A DNA stretch of 64,000 nt from an uncultured Lachnospiraceae bacterium (GTDB lineage Bacteria > Bacillota > Clostridia > Lachnospirales > Lachnospiraceae), in the NCBI GenBank assembly GCA_947630025.1, contig CANRFZ010000003.1, forward strand, positions 1 through 64,000, in the 5' to 3' direction. The notes beneath the pieces are model-generated. The model was not told where the DNA came from and did no database searches. It worked only from the letters and a program-made list of their open reading frames with translations. Shown piece by piece: positions 47,601 to 56,477 of the stretch (positions are counted from its first letter, which is position 1; each line of letters starts with the position of its first letter). Both the position numbers and the translations under genes were made by a program.

Positions 47601-48650
47601 TCACACCTGTACCGTGTGATATCCCGAAGCCTTTAATAGCCTGTTCATCACGGCGCGTCCGATGCCGTCCCCGTCGAAGGCTTCCGCAAAAATGACCTCC
47701 GCCTCCTCATCATCGAGCTCCCGCAGGACGCGGTATAGCTCTCTGGCAACGGTCTCCTCATGCCCGCGGCTCCCCACGCTCTTGCGGATATCGGCGCGGT
47801 ACAGATCCACCGTCTCGTCGGCGGCTATGACCGCCGTCCTCTTATGCCGCTGCCCGGCCCGCGCGAGTTCCTCATTGATATAGCGCACGGTATGTTCACG
47901 GTCGCCGTCCACTATCGTCAGCTCGCCCGCGGGCGCGTAATGCCTGTACTTCATCCCCGGCGCCTTAGGCGCCTGTCCGGTGTCGCAGCGCATCAGCGTA
48001 CTGTCCTCCTCCACATAGGATAACACCCGCTCCAGCATTTGTCTCGTAATATATCCGGGCCGCAGGATCGTGGGCTTGTCCGACGTCAGATCGACGATCG
48101 TGGATTCCAGCCCGATCTCCACGCTGCCGCCGTCTATGATCATCTCGATCCGTCCGTCCAGATCCTGCGCCACATATTTGGCCAGCGTGGGACTGGGCCT
48201 CCCCGACCGGTTGGCGCTGGGCGCCGCCACGTAGCCGCCCGCCGCCCGTATCAGTTCCCGCGCCGTTCTGTGGGCGGGCATCCGCACCGCCACCGTCTCC
48301 AGTCCTCCCGTCGTCTCCCGCGGTACGATATCCGCTTTGGGCAGGATCATCGTCAGCGGCCCCGGCCAGAACGCCTCCGCCAGCGCCCGCGCCTCGTCGG
48401 GAATCTTGCGCACGATGGCGTCCAGCGCCTCCATATCCGCGATGTGCACGATCAGCGGGTTGTCGGAGGGCCTTCCCTTGGCCTGATAGATCCGCGCCGA
48501 GGAAGCAGGATTGAGGGCGTCTCCGCCCAGCCCGTACACCGTTTCCGTGGGAAAAGCCACCAAGCCGCCCGACCGCAGGATGTCTCCCGCCTGCCGTATC
48601 AGCTCCTCGTCCGTATTCTGTTCCTCTATTCTGATATGCCGTGTCTTCAC
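47601..48650 (-). CDS. L-threonylcarbamoyladenylate synthase (Sua5/TsaC)
   Basis: 349 aa with both the YrdC domain (GGLVAFPTETVYGLGGDAL, KGRPSDNPLIVHI, SANRSGRPSPT) and the Sua5 C-terminal domain (after RPGYITRQMLE). It makes the activated intermediate for the t6A37 modification of ANN-decoding tRNAs. The partners TsaB, TsaD and TsaE are not in the window. Confidence 0.95.
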   Translation of the reverse strand: MKTRHIRIEEQNTDEELIRQAGDILRSGGLVAFPTETVYGLGGDALNPASSARIYQAKGRPSDNPLIVHIADMEALDAIVRKIPDEARALAEAFWPGPLTMILPKADIVPRETTGGLETVAVRMPAHRTARELIRAAGGYVAAPSANRSGRPSPTLAKYVAQDLDGRIEMIIDGGSVEIGLESTIVDLTSDKPTILRPGYITRQMLERVLSYVEEDSTLMRCDTGQAPKAPGMKYRHYAPAGELTIVDGDREHTVRYINEELARAGQRHKRTAVIAADETVDLYRADIRKSVGSRGHEETVARELYRVLRELDDEEAEVIFAEAFDGDGIGRAVMNRLLKASGYHTVQV

Positions 48651-48710
48651 GCGCCGCCTTCTTCCGTCCGCGCGATCTTCCCGCGCACCGTATCGTCTTC
48701 CACCGCCGTG

Positions 48711-49436
48711 TCAGGACTCGGTGTTGAGCCACTGCATGACCGCCATATGTACCGCCCAGGCAACCTTTTCCTGATAGAGCTCGGTGGTCAGTCTGCCGGC
48801 GTCTTCATAGTTGGACAGGAAGCCGCACTCCACAATCACGATCGGAGAGGAAGTCTTTTTCAACAGATAATAACTGTCGTTCGCCTTCGCCTGCCGCGTA
48901 TTGCCCGGATCGGCCTTCTCCGCCACGGTCTGCTGGATCAGCTCCGCCAGCCCGCGGCTCTGCTCGCTGCCCTCATAATAAAAAACCTGCGCGCCGTGCA
49001 CCTTTTCCTCCGGGTAACTGTTCTGATGGATGCTGACCGTCAGATCCGGCTGCTTCTCCTCGATGAGCGCCACCCGGTTTTTCATATCCTGCACTTTTTT
49101 GTTGGACGCATTCTCGTCGTACAGTCCGCAGTCGGTTTCTCTGGTCATGACCACCTCTACGTCCTGCATCTGCAGAAATTCCCGCAGTTTCAGCGCGATC
49201 TGCAGATTGATGTCCTTTTCCAGACTGCCGTCCACACCCACTTTACCGGGGTCGTTGCCGCCGTGTCCTGCGTCGATCACCACGCAGAACCGTTTCCCCG
49301 CCGTGGCTGCGGCATCGGAAGATACCGTCTGCGCCAGTCTCCCGCCGCCGTGCGCCAATAGCCCTGCCGCCGCCAGCAGCAGGACGAGCAGCACGATTGT
49401 GACAGGCTTACCCTGCCCCTCCGTCTTTTTCTTCAT
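48711..49436 (-). CDS. cwlD: N-acetylmuramoyl-L-alanine amidase, CwlD-like
   Basis: 241 aa. An N-terminal membrane segment (ILVLLLAAAGLLAHG-like, residues 12-30) leads to an amidase 3 domain: VVIDAGHGGNDPG with the zinc His, the Glu in GSLEKDINL, SIHQNS and VECGFLSNYED. CwlD makes muramic lactam in spore cortex; assignment is based on size and single-domain layout. Confidence 0.85.
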   Translation of the reverse strand: MKKKTEGQGKPVTIVLLVLLLAAAGLLAHGGGRLAQTVSSDAAATAGKRFCVVIDAGHGGNDPGKVGVDGSLEKDINLQIALKLREFLQMQDVEVVMTRETDCGLYDENASNKKVQDMKNRVALIEEKQPDLTVSIHQNSYPEEKVHGAQVFYYEGSEQSRGLAELIQQTVAEKADPGNTRQAKANDSYYLLKKTSSPIVIVECGFLSNYEDAGRLTTELYQEKVAWAVHMAVMQWLNTES

Positions 49437-49478
49437 ATTTCATTCCCGTCACCGGTGTCTCATGAAATGAATATGAAG

Positions 49479-51167
49479 TTATCTGTTCATATATTCCTCA
49501 ATCAAATCCCAGATGGCATCGTCCTCCAGGCCCAGTTTCCACTCCGCGACGCCGGCGATGCCGTAATTCTCCATGATGTTCAGCTTCACGGCGATGGAAT
49601 CCGCATCCTCCAGCCATACCTGATAATAAGTATCTCCCTCCTGGCTCTCACCGTAGTTCTGGCAGGTCTCCTCATCCCACGCCGCAGTGATGCCATGATC
49701 CGCGAGGAACTGCTGCGCCGTCGCCATGCCTACCGCCTGACTGGTCACTTCGGTGCCCTTGGTCTCCCAGATCCTCGTATAAAAAGGAATCGCGTTGATT
49801 ACTTTCTCCGGCGGCACCTCCGCCACGGTATTGGCTATGCCGTTTTCTACATAATCGATGGAGGCGACGGAGCCCGCGTCGCTGCCGCTGTAGTGTTCGT
49901 CATACCCCATGATAATCACATAGTCCGCCACAACGCCCTGCTCTTTTCTGTCATAGTGGTCGGTGTTGCCTAACGGCACATAATTGTCCACCGACAGCAC
50001 AATGCCCTGCGCCCGGCACGGAATCGACAGTTCCCGGATAAACTCGATAAAAGGCTCTCCGGCCTTCACGCTGACATTCTCAAAGTCGATGTTGATCCCG
50101 TCCAGCCCGTATTCCGCCACGGCCTCCATCAGACGATTGATGAGGGACTGTCTGGTGCTGGTTCCGGCCAAGACTTCATAAGTGTCTATCTCGCCGCTAT
50201 TAAAATTATCCACCACCGCCCAGACTTCCAGCCCCATATCGTGGGCCTTCGCCACATAATCCGCCGATGCGTAGCTGACAAAAGAGCCGTCGTTCTGGCT
50301 CAGGGAAAACCACGTGGGCGCCACAACGTTGACGCTCTTTGCCCCCGCGATCATCTCGTTAAACGTGTCGTTGCCCGACGCGGACGCTACGTTGTGCCAC
50401 GCCAGATTGATCTTGTGGTCTCTTGTGTTGGACGCATACACCGGCTCCGCATAATCTGTCACGGGCGCCGGCGTCTCCGGCGTGATATCGCTCAGCCGCT
50501 TATTCTCCACATAGCCGATAAAGGCGTCCGCCGTCTTGACCTTGCTCCACTTCTCCATCTGTTCGAGCACGACGACCTTGTCCCCCTCGGAGACATCCGT
50601 CAGGATATCGCTCTTGATACCGCCCTGATAACGCACCTGCGTGTCCTTGGTGACAATAGCCGTCAGGCGTTCGTTCCACTCCGTATACACCTGCATATGG
50701 TACGGGTCCCCATACAACTCATAGGAAAAATTCGCATATTCCTTCACAAAATCCGCCGCGATATACAGAGTATCCCCTTCATATCTGGCGATCACATAAT
50801 CCCGCTCCTCCGCATTATCGCCCACCTTCAGGGACGAAGCGCCGATCGACACGCTGACGACGGCATCCGGAAGTGTATATATAAGAAGATTCTCTTTTTG
50901 ATCCTCATAAAATCTGTCGTTAAAATATTTGTGCACCGTGGCGAGATCAAAATAGCATACGCCGTCCCACCGTCTGGCGCGTTCCTCGATCTGCTCATCC
51001 TGCAGGATGATCGGCACGTCGTCGCTGCCCGTGATGCCGAAATACTCTGTCAGATCAGCCCTTTCTTTGGAATAAGAATATTTCTCCAGCAGTTTTGTCC
51101 CAAATCCCGCAGCCGCTATCACAATAATAAGGACGACCGCGACGATCACCGGAATTATCTTTTTCAT
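49479..51167 (-). CDS. GH18 glycosidase with SH3 domain, membrane-anchored
   Basis: 562 aa. One N-terminal membrane helix, a copper-amine-oxidase-like or stalk region (about 30-165), an SH3b domain (about 170-235; VRYQGGIKSDILTDVSEGDKV), then the GH18 barrel with the catalytic DxxDxDxE motif in LDGINIDFEN and a terminal EWKLGLED. Relatives such as YaaH/SleL act on spore cortex peptidoglycan. It heads the minus-strand run with cwlD, sua5 and rpiB. Confidence 0.9.
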   Translation of the reverse strand: MKKIIPVIVAVVLIIVIAAAGFGTKLLEKYSYSKERADLTEYFGITGSDDVPIILQDEQIEERARRWDGVCYFDLATVHKYFNDRFYEDQKENLLIYTLPDAVVSVSIGASSLKVGDNAEERDYVIARYEGDTLYIAADFVKEYANFSYELYGDPYHMQVYTEWNERLTAIVTKDTQVRYQGGIKSDILTDVSEGDKVVVLEQMEKWSKVKTADAFIGYVENKRLSDITPETPAPVTDYAEPVYASNTRDHKINLAWHNVASASGNDTFNEMIAGAKSVNVVAPTWFSLSQNDGSFVSYASADYVAKAHDMGLEVWAVVDNFNSGEIDTYEVLAGTSTRQSLINRLMEAVAEYGLDGINIDFENVSVKAGEPFIEFIRELSIPCRAQGIVLSVDNYVPLGNTDHYDRKEQGVVADYVIIMGYDEHYSGSDAGSVASIDYVENGIANTVAEVPPEKVINAIPFYTRIWETKGTEVTSQAVGMATAQQFLADHGITAAWDEETCQNYGESQEGDTYYQVWLEDADSIAVKLNIMENYGIAGVAEWKLGLEDDAIWDLIEEYMNR

Positions 51168-51194
51168 GTATCCAGCTCCTTTCCGACCGTCCTC

Positions 51195-51223
51195 ATTATA
51201 ACAGACTATTTCCTTTCAGTCAT
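51195..51223 (-). promoter_or_regulatory. Promoter of the GH18 gene run
   Basis: Minus strand ATGACT (51218-51223), 17-bp spacer, TATAAT (51195-51200), 28 bp before the ATG. Confidence 0.5.
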
Positions 51224-51611
51224 TACAATTTTGACATTTTTCATCAAGATATGCCAAACCGCGGCCGCGGCCCGAAAGGTGCGTCCCTCTTATGAACCCG
51301 CCGGTTCCTGCGCGCCATGCCCCTGAAGCGGGAACTTCGGTACAGACTGGGCTCTGTGTATAAAAATATGATCCGTTACATATGGTATTTTATAACTTTA
51401 CACGTTTCACCGGCTTCATCCAAATTTTAGTCCGCCAAAAAGAGTATCGTGATATACTAACGGCATAAGATAATATAGGACGCCAAATAGCTGCAAAGAC
51501 ATCTCCGACGCGCAAAATAAATAAAATAACTGTATAACCTACTCATTCCTTGTGAATTATAATTGTGAAATAAAGAAAGAATAAGATCTGGTCTACGAAC
51601 AGGCGCTAAGC
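51224..51611. other. Intergenic stretch, nothing identified
   Basis: About 390 bp between the GH18 promoter and the small-ORF region. It is AT-rich with no convincing coding frame, terminator or repeat. Confidence 0.4.
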
Positions 51612-51677
51612 CTATAAGACTTCCACCGCGCATACCTCTGCGGTGAAAAAGACGTTATTTATGAAGTTTACGCACAC
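51612..51677 (-). CDS. Possible 21-residue leader or micropeptide
   Basis: A GTG-started frame (VCVNFINNVFFTAEVCAVEVL) has AGGAGG 4-5 nt upstream and a TATAAT-like element about 50 bp earlier on the minus strand (51720-51725 region). A CACCGC/GCGGTG hairpin overlaps its 3' half. It may be a leader peptide or part of a small RNA; there is no downstream gene in that orientation before the GH18 promoter. Confidence 0.3.
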   Translation of the reverse strand: MCVNFINNVFFTAEVCAVEVL

Positions 51678-51796
51678 TGCCTCCTTTCGCTGCCGACTAT
51701 CGGAGACATCTTGTAGTTTTATTATAACCATGATCTGACAAAAAAACAACAAATTTCTAAAAAAATTAAATTTTTTTAAATACTTTATGCACACTA

Positions 51797-51825
51797 TTGA
51801 CTAAAATTGACGTAAAGAATATAGT
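51797..51825 (+). promoter_or_regulatory. Sigma-A promoter of mecA
   Basis: TTGACT (51797-51802), 17-bp spacer, TATAGT (51820-51825), 23 bp before the ATG. Confidence 0.7.
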
Positions 51826-51847
51826 TGACTCAAAGGATGTGACCATC

Positions 51848-52621
51848 ATGAAAATAGAAAAAGTAAACGAGCAGCAGATCCGCTGCACGCTCACGCGCGA
51901 GGATCTCGCCAACAGGGAATTAAAGATCAGCGAGCTCGCCTACGGCACCGAGAAGGCCAAGAGCCTTTTCCGCGACATGATGCGGCAGGCCGCCTATGAG
52001 TGTGGTTTCGAGGCGGAGGACATCCCGCTTATGATCGAGGCGATCCCGCTCAATTCCGAGTGCATCGTGCTGATTATCACCAAAGTGGAAGACCCCGAGG
52101 AGCTGGATACGCGCTTTTCCAAATTCGCACCGTCCGTCCACGAGGATGACGAGGACGACGACGATGAGGAAGACTCCACGGAGTTCTACAACGACGGCGC
52201 CGACGAAATGCTGAATATGCTCCGCCGGATCAGCGAGCCCGAGCAGCCCGCCGTTCCGTCCGCCATGACGCCCTATGCGCCGGCGGCGAAGCCATCCCGG
52301 ACGAACGTACCGAAGGAAGCGCCGCAGCAGTCCACGGACCGGATCTTTACTTTTACCTCGCTGCATGATGTGGCTAGGATGGCGCGCGTCGTCTCCTCCT
52401 GCGAGAGCAGCAATACGCTATACAAAGACGAGGCAGCCGGCAGCTATCTGCTGCTCCTCAATTCGGAAGGACAGAGCGCCGCGGAATTTAACAGACTGTG
52501 CAACCTGATCTCGGAATATGGCCGCCCCGGAAAAACGGCGCCCTCCACGAGAGCCTTTCTGCAGGAGCACTACGAGCCGTTAATTAAAGACAACGCCATC
52601 GGCGCGCTGGCGCAGATATAA
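51848..52621 (+). CDS. mecA: Adaptor protein MecA (ClpC adaptor type)
   Basis: 257 aa from the ATG at 51848; the frame upstream overlaps the promoter. MKIEKVNEQQIRCTLTREDLANR and FRDMMRQAAYECGFE mark the N-terminal substrate domain; an acidic linker (DDEDDDDEED) and Pro-rich stretch follow; the C-terminal ClpC-binding domain includes FTSLHDVARMARVV. It delivers proteins to a Clp protease. It is unrelated to the methicillin-resistance gene of the same name. Confidence 0.92.
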   Translation: MKIEKVNEQQIRCTLTREDLANRELKISELAYGTEKAKSLFRDMMRQAAYECGFEAEDIPLMIEAIPLNSECIVLIITKVEDPEELDTRFSKFAPSVHEDDEDDDDEEDSTEFYNDGADEMLNMLRRISEPEQPAVPSAMTPYAPAAKPSRTNVPKEAPQQSTDRIFTFTSLHDVARMARVVSSCESSNTLYKDEAAGSYLLLLNSEGQSAAEFNRLCNLISEYGRPGKTAPSTRAFLQEHYEPLIKDNAIGALAQI

Positions 52622-52658
52622 CGAACATCGGGCCGTGCCGCAAAGCCGGCCATACGCA

Positions 52659-52706
52659 AAAATAACTTTTCCGCCTGCCCGTTTTGGCTGACGGAAAAGT
52701 TATTTT
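52659..52706. terminator. Bidirectional terminator, 15-bp stem
   Basis: AAAATAACTTTTCCG (52659-52673) pairs perfectly with CGGAAAAGTTATTTT (52692-52706) around an 18-nt loop, between convergent mecA and the DUF1858 gene. Confidence 0.8.
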
Positions 52707-52722
52707 GTCCAAGGGGATCTTT

Positions 52723-52914
52723 TTAAACCGCCGCGATCTTCTCCATCAGCGCATCCACCTCGATACCGTGCACCATCGCCGCTTCCTCCAGCGTCTCTCC
52801 CTGTGCGGAAGGGCATCCGAGGCAGTGCATACCGATGTCGAGAAGCACCGGCGCGATGTCAGGATTTACATTCAGCGCCTCGCCGATCGTCATATCCTTT
52901 GTGATATCTGCCAT
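52723..52914 (-). CDS. DUF1858 hybrid-cluster-associated redox protein
   Basis: 63 aa from the ATG at 52914 (GGAGG 8 nt upstream). [40 protein letters not shown] is the family signature, with a CxxC pair predicted to form a redox disulfide. Often linked to anaerobic redox proteins such as hybrid cluster protein; none is adjacent. Divergent from the pyruvate formate-lyase operon. Confidence 0.9.
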   Translation of the reverse strand: MADITKDMTIGEALNVNPDIAPVLLDIGMHCLGCPSAQGETLEEAAMVHGIEVDALMEKIAAV

Positions 52915-53120
52915 GACCAATACCTCCGTTTCTATTTCCGCATCCGCGGAATATAATATATTGTTACCCGTATGCCGTATCGCATACCTCTATGGTTCAA
53001 TAGTATAATCCCAAATGCAAAATCCCGCAAGATGTATCCGTCCGTTCTCTTGCGGCGGAATTTTGGCAGTATGCACCCTGTTATTCTTTCTATATCTTGT
53101 GCCCATAAAATACGGCATAC

Positions 53121-53149
53121 AATTTTCACAAAATTTTCACGAAAAATTT
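53121..53149. promoter_or_regulatory. Direct and inverted repeat upstream of the PFL operon
   Basis: AATTTTCAC occurs at 53121-53129 and 53132-53140, one helical turn apart, and AAATTTT/AAAATTT-type symmetry extends to 53149. It sits about 35 bp above the -35 element, a plausible regulator site. It does not match the full Rex or ArcA consensus. Confidence 0.35.
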
Positions 53150-53182
53150 GCGTTTTGTATGCAAAAAAGTACAAAGCCCGGC

Positions 53183-53212
53183 TTGACTCTTATCCGCGGT
53201 TTAACATATAAT
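53183..53212 (+). promoter_or_regulatory. Sigma-A promoter of the PFL operon
   Basis: TTGACT (53183-53188), 18-bp spacer, TATAAT (53207-53212), giving a leader of about 75 nt. Confidence 0.7.
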
Positions 53213-53294
53213 ATTTGTACTGGATAAGCATTCTGCGGCGGCTAACCGACGACCGCGGAATTCACAAAATAATATGATAGGAGGCTATTTCAAA

Positions 53295-55334
53295 ATGAGA
53301 CCAGAATGGAAAGATTTTGTAGGCGGCAAGTGGGACAAAGAAATCAACGTCCGTGATTTCATCCAGAGAAACTACCATCCTTATGATGGCGACGAGTCCT
53401 TCCTTGCAGGCCCTACGCAGGACACAAAGGATCTGTGGGCACAGGTTCTGGATCTGCAGAAGCAGGAGCGCGAGGCAGGCGGCGTACTCGACATGGACAC
53501 CAAGGTTGTCTCCACGATTACATCCCACGGCCCCGGCTATCTGGACAAGAGCAAAGAGAAGATCGTAGGCTTCCAGACCGACAAGCCTTTCAAACGTTCC
53601 TTACAGCCTTACGGCGGTATCAGAATGGCAGAGAAGGCTTGCTCCGACAACGGCTACGAAGTTGATCCCGAGATCAGCGAATTTTTCTCCACGCACAGAA
53701 AGACACACAATGCAGGATGCTTCGACGCATACAATCAGGAGATGAGAGCGTGCCGTTCCGCACATATCATCACAGGTCTTCCGGATGCTTACGGACGCGG
53801 ACGTATCATCGGCGACTACAGACGTGTGGCTCTGTACGGTATCGACAGACTGATCGAGGATAAGCAGGATCAGAAGGATTCCACGGGCCGCGTGATGACA
53901 GACGATGTGATCCGTCTCCGCGAGGAGCTTTCCGAGCAGATGACCGCTCTGAAGCTGATGAAGGAAATGGCTGCTTCTTACGGCTGCGATATTTCCAAAC
54001 CCGCATCCAACGTACAGGAAGCGATTCAGGCTACTTACTTCGGCTATCTCTGCTCCGTAAAAGAGCAGAACGGTGCGGCGATGTCCCTCGGACGTACCTC
54101 CACATTCCTTGATATCTACGCTGAGAGAGATCTGGCAAACGGCACCTTCACCGAGGAGCAGATTCAGGAGTTCGTCGATCACTTCATCATGAAGTTAAGA
54201 TGTGTTAAATTCGCGCGTACACCTGAGTACAATCAGATCTTTGCAGGCGATCCGGTATGGGTAACGGAGTCCCTCGGCGGCGTCGGCGTTGACGGACGTT
54301 CGATGGTTACGAAGATGAGCTTCCGTTATCTGCACACACTGACCAACCTCGGGCCTTCTCCGGAGCCGAACCTGACGGTTCTCTGGTCCACGAGACTTCC
54401 TGAGAACTGGAAGAAATACTGCGCGAAGATGTCCATCCAGACTTCTTCCATCCAGTACGAGAACGACGACCTGATGAGAGTAACACACGGCGACGACTAC
54501 GCGATCGCGTGCTGCGTATCCTCCATGGTAGTAGGTAAGGAAATGCAGTTCTTCGGCGCACGTGCGAACTTGGCGAAATGTCTGTTGTACGCATTAAACG
54601 GCGGCGTTGACGAAGTAACCAAGAAGCAGGTCGGCCCTAAGTACCGCCCTGTTACCGGCGACGTTCTGGACTATGACGACGTTATGGATAAATTCATCGA
54701 TATGATGGAGTGGCAGGCAGACGTATATGTCAACACGCTGAACATCATCCACTATATGCACGACAAATACTGCTATGAGAGAGCGGAGATGGCTCTGCAT
54801 GACAGAGACGTAAAGCGCTACTTCGCAACGGGTGTTGCCGGTCTGTCCATCGTGGCAGATTCCCTGTCCGCTATCAAGTATGCAAAGGTTGAGCCGATCA
54901 GGGATGAAGACGGCGTTATCGTTGACTTCAAGACCACCGGCGATTTCCCGAAATACGGCAACGACGACGACCGCGTAGACGAGATCGCACAGATGATTGT
55001 TCACAAGTTTATGACGGCAGTCAGAAGACATCACACCTACAGAAACGGTATTCCTACAACGTCCATCCTTACCATTACTTCCAATGTAACCTATGGCAAG
55101 GCTACGGGCAACACGCCTGACGGACGTAAGAAAGGCCAGCCGTTCGCTCCGGGCGCTAACCCGATGCACGGCCGTGATACCCACGGTGCGGTTGCTTCCC
55201 TGTCTTCCGTATCCAAGCTCCCGTTCAATGACGCACAGGACGGTATCTCCAATACGTTCACGATCATTCCGGGCGCGCTGGGCAAAGAGGATCAGGTATT
55301 TGCAGGCGACATCGAACTTGACCTGAATAAATAA
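53295..55334 (+). CDS. Pyruvate formate-lyase catalytic subunit lacking the glycyl-radical domain
   Basis: 679 aa from the ATG at 53295 (AGGAGG 10 nt upstream). The sequence follows PFL along the barrel, with the adjacent catalytic cysteines C406-C407 in [23 protein letters not shown] motifs and CoA/pyruvate-site segments ([24 protein letters not shown]). It stops after [25 protein letters not shown], the point where single-chain PFL (about 750-760 aa) continues into the glycyl-radical domain. That domain is the 80-aa gene at 55773. Converts pyruvate and CoA to acetyl-CoA and formate. No PFL-activating enzyme gene is in the window. Confidence 0.95.
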   Translation: MRPEWKDFVGGKWDKEINVRDFIQRNYHPYDGDESFLAGPTQDTKDLWAQVLDLQKQEREAGGVLDMDTKVVSTITSHGPGYLDKSKEKIVGFQTDKPFKRSLQPYGGIRMAEKACSDNGYEVDPEISEFFSTHRKTHNAGCFDAYNQEMRACRSAHIITGLPDAYGRGRIIGDYRRVALYGIDRLIEDKQDQKDSTGRVMTDDVIRLREELSEQMTALKLMKEMAASYGCDISKPASNVQEAIQATYFGYLCSVKEQNGAAMSLGRTSTFLDIYAERDLANGTFTEEQIQEFVDHFIMKLRCVKFARTPEYNQIFAGDPVWVTESLGGVGVDGRSMVTKMSFRYLHTLTNLGPSPEPNLTVLWSTRLPENWKKYCAKMSIQTSSIQYENDDLMRVTHGDDYAIACCVSSMVVGKEMQFFGARANLAKCLLYALNGGVDEVTKKQVGPKYRPVTGDVLDYDDVMDKFIDMMEWQADVYVNTLNIIHYMHDKYCYERAEMALHDRDVKRYFATGVAGLSIVADSLSAIKYAKVEPIRDEDGVIVDFKTTGDFPKYGNDDDRVDEIAQMIVHKFMTAVRRHHTYRNGIPTTSILTITSNVTYGKATGNTPDGRKKGQPFAPGANPMHGRDTHGAVASLSSVSKLPFNDAQDGISNTFTIIPGALGKEDQVFAGDIELDLNK

Positions 55335-55342
55335 GATGTTTT

Positions 55343-55383
55343 TCCGGCGGGAGACGATCCACACGGAGAACGCTTCCGCCGGA
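55343..55383 (+). other. Intercistronic hairpin after the PFL large gene
   Basis: TCCGGCGG/CCGCCGGA, a perfect 8-bp GC-rich stem with a long loop, 8 bp after the stop codon and without a T-run. It may stabilise or process the transcript. Confidence 0.5.
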
Positions 55384-55470
55384 CTGACAATTTCTTACAA
55401 AAGTCAGGCGAGACCATATATGACGGATTTTTTCCGGATATAGTATTATTGAAGGAGGGAAAAAGAATAT

Positions 55471-55674
55471 ATGGACAACAAGCAGATGATCGAGGATTTT
55501 GTCAAGATGATGGATTCCGGTATGGCGCAGGGCGTCGGACACGTGAATGTTGATGTCGATGACAAGTCCGAAGATTCCAAAAATGTGCAGACCATGGGGT
55601 GCACGGACTGTTCCAGAACCCCGCTGGCCTGCAGCGTACCGACTCTCCACGAGGGCTTGGACGACTTTAAATAG
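55471..55674 (+). CDS. 67-aa Cys-containing partner of the split PFL
   Basis: Strong RBS (AAGGAGGG). Residues 10-29 ([20 protein letters not shown]) align without gaps to residues 11-30 of the glycyl-radical protein ([20 protein letters not shown]): seven identities and several conservative changes. It then diverges: no RVSGY loop, but an acidic stretch and [13 protein letters not shown] with C44, C47 and C54. It is not a known family to me. Being in the operon and sharing the radical-domain N-terminus, it could dock on the catalytic subunit as a place-holder, repair or regulatory protein, or bind metal; all are inference. Confidence 0.8.
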   Translation: MDNKQMIEDFVKMMDSGMAQGVGHVNVDVDDKSEDSKNVQTMGCTDCSRTPLACSVPTLHEGLDDFK

Positions 55675-55678
55675 CATC

Positions 55679-55733
55679 GAGCCGTGCGGATTTAGGACGC
55701 GGCAGCTCGCGGGAGCTTGCGAATGTACGGCTC
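55679..55733 (+). other. Intercistronic hairpin before the glycyl-radical gene
   Basis: GAGCCGT (55679-55685) pairs with ACGGCTC (55727-55733), enclosing an inner AGCTC/GAGCT stem. No T-run follows, so transcription probably continues. Confidence 0.45.
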
Positions 55734-55772
55734 AGTGAATCATCAATATCATATAAAAAGGAGGATTTTATT

Positions 55773-56015
55773 ATGGCAGCATCAAGCGCACAGGTAAACA
55801 ACTTGGTTTCTTTATTGGATGGCTATGCAACAAAAGGCGGCCATCACCTCAACGTAAACGTACTCAACAGAGATACCCTTCTGGACGCACAGAAGCATCC
55901 TGAAAATTATCCGCAGTTGACGATCCGTGTATCCGGCTACGCTGTAAACTTCATCAAGCTCACACCGGAGCAGCAGGCGGACGTTATCTCCCGTACGTTC
56001 CACGAGTCCATCTAA
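55773..56015 (+). CDS. Separate glycyl-radical subunit of pyruvate formate-lyase
   Basis: 80 aa with strong RBS (AAGGAGG). It reproduces the C-terminal domain of [40 protein letters not shown], the radical loop RVSGYAVNF with G55, and the tail [18 protein letters not shown]. In E. coli the same fold occurs as the end of PflB and as the stand-alone repair protein GrcA (YfiD, 127 aa), but there PflB keeps its own copy. Here the catalytic subunit has none in cis, so this protein should be essential for activity. Followed by a terminator. Confidence 0.95.
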   Translation: MAASSAQVNNLVSLLDGYATKGGHHLNVNVLNRDTLLDAQKHPENYPQLTIRVSGYAVNFIKLTPEQQADVISRTFHESI

Positions 56016-56079
56016 TGAAGACCGGACTGTGACAGGCGGTTTTGCCGTCTGGTTCAAATAGCAGATAACAATAAGCAAG

Positions 56080-56107
56080 CGGCGCATGAAATTCATGCGC
56101 CGTTTTT
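56080..56107 (+). terminator. Intrinsic terminator of the PFL operon
   Basis: CGGCGCATGAA/TTCATGCGCCG stem followed by five T, 64 bp after the glycyl-radical gene. Confidence 0.85.
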
Positions 56108-56278
56108 ATCGCCTGCGTTGTGTCGCGAAGATACTTCTTGAAGTCTTGAAGTGCGGAAATATCAATTTAGATTTTTTGCTCCAGCTTGTCACGCGCAAGC
56201 AAAGATCACGCACAACAATGACACGCAAGAATCAAAAAATTTCTTGACGGAAGTGTCAGTCAGTGCTAACATATTTTA

Positions 56279-56375
56279 TAGAAAAGGTGTTGACCGTAAA
56301 GCAAGCGGTTCGCCTTGGTTTATTGGTTACAAAAAAGCAACCTCAACTTTGCCGGATGCGGTTGCTTTTTTGATG
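56279..56375 (+). ncRNA. Candidate antitoxin RNA, copy 1
   Basis: Promoter TTGACG (56244-56249), 17 bp, TAACAT (56267-56272); terminator AAAAAAGCAACC/GGTTGCTTTTTT (56331-56371, 12-bp stem). The RNA of about 95 nt is transcribed towards and overlaps the 3' end of the toxin-like gene, as in txpA/RatA-type type I systems. Confidence 0.5.
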
Positions 56376-56477
56376 TTTATGTATCTTTCGGTTATCCCGG
56401 ATACTAATGATCGTGACAATGATACTAACCACCGTCACTACAATACCGATGATACCGATTATCGTTTCCAGCACCAA
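56343..56477 (-). CDS. Type I toxin-like hydrophobic peptide, copy 1
   Basis: About 44 aa if the TTG at 56477 (or GTG at 56474) is used, with GAAAGG upstream: a single membrane helix (ETIIGIIGIVVTVVSIIVTI) and a basic tail (RDNRKIHKHQKSN). An in-frame ATG at 56603 would give 86 aa, but the only promoter seen has its -10 (TATAAT on the minus strand, 56602-56607) overlapping that ATG, so the mRNA would start inside the frame. Small hydrophobic peptides of this type depolarise membranes in known systems. Function here is inferred. Confidence 0.5.
   Translation of the reverse strand: MVLETIIGIIGIVVTVVSIIVTIISIRDNRKIHKHQKSNRIRQS

Noticed and set aside
53121..53149. Rex-type operator upstream of PFL
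   Set aside because: Only half-site similarity (TTCACAA); the full palindrome is missing.
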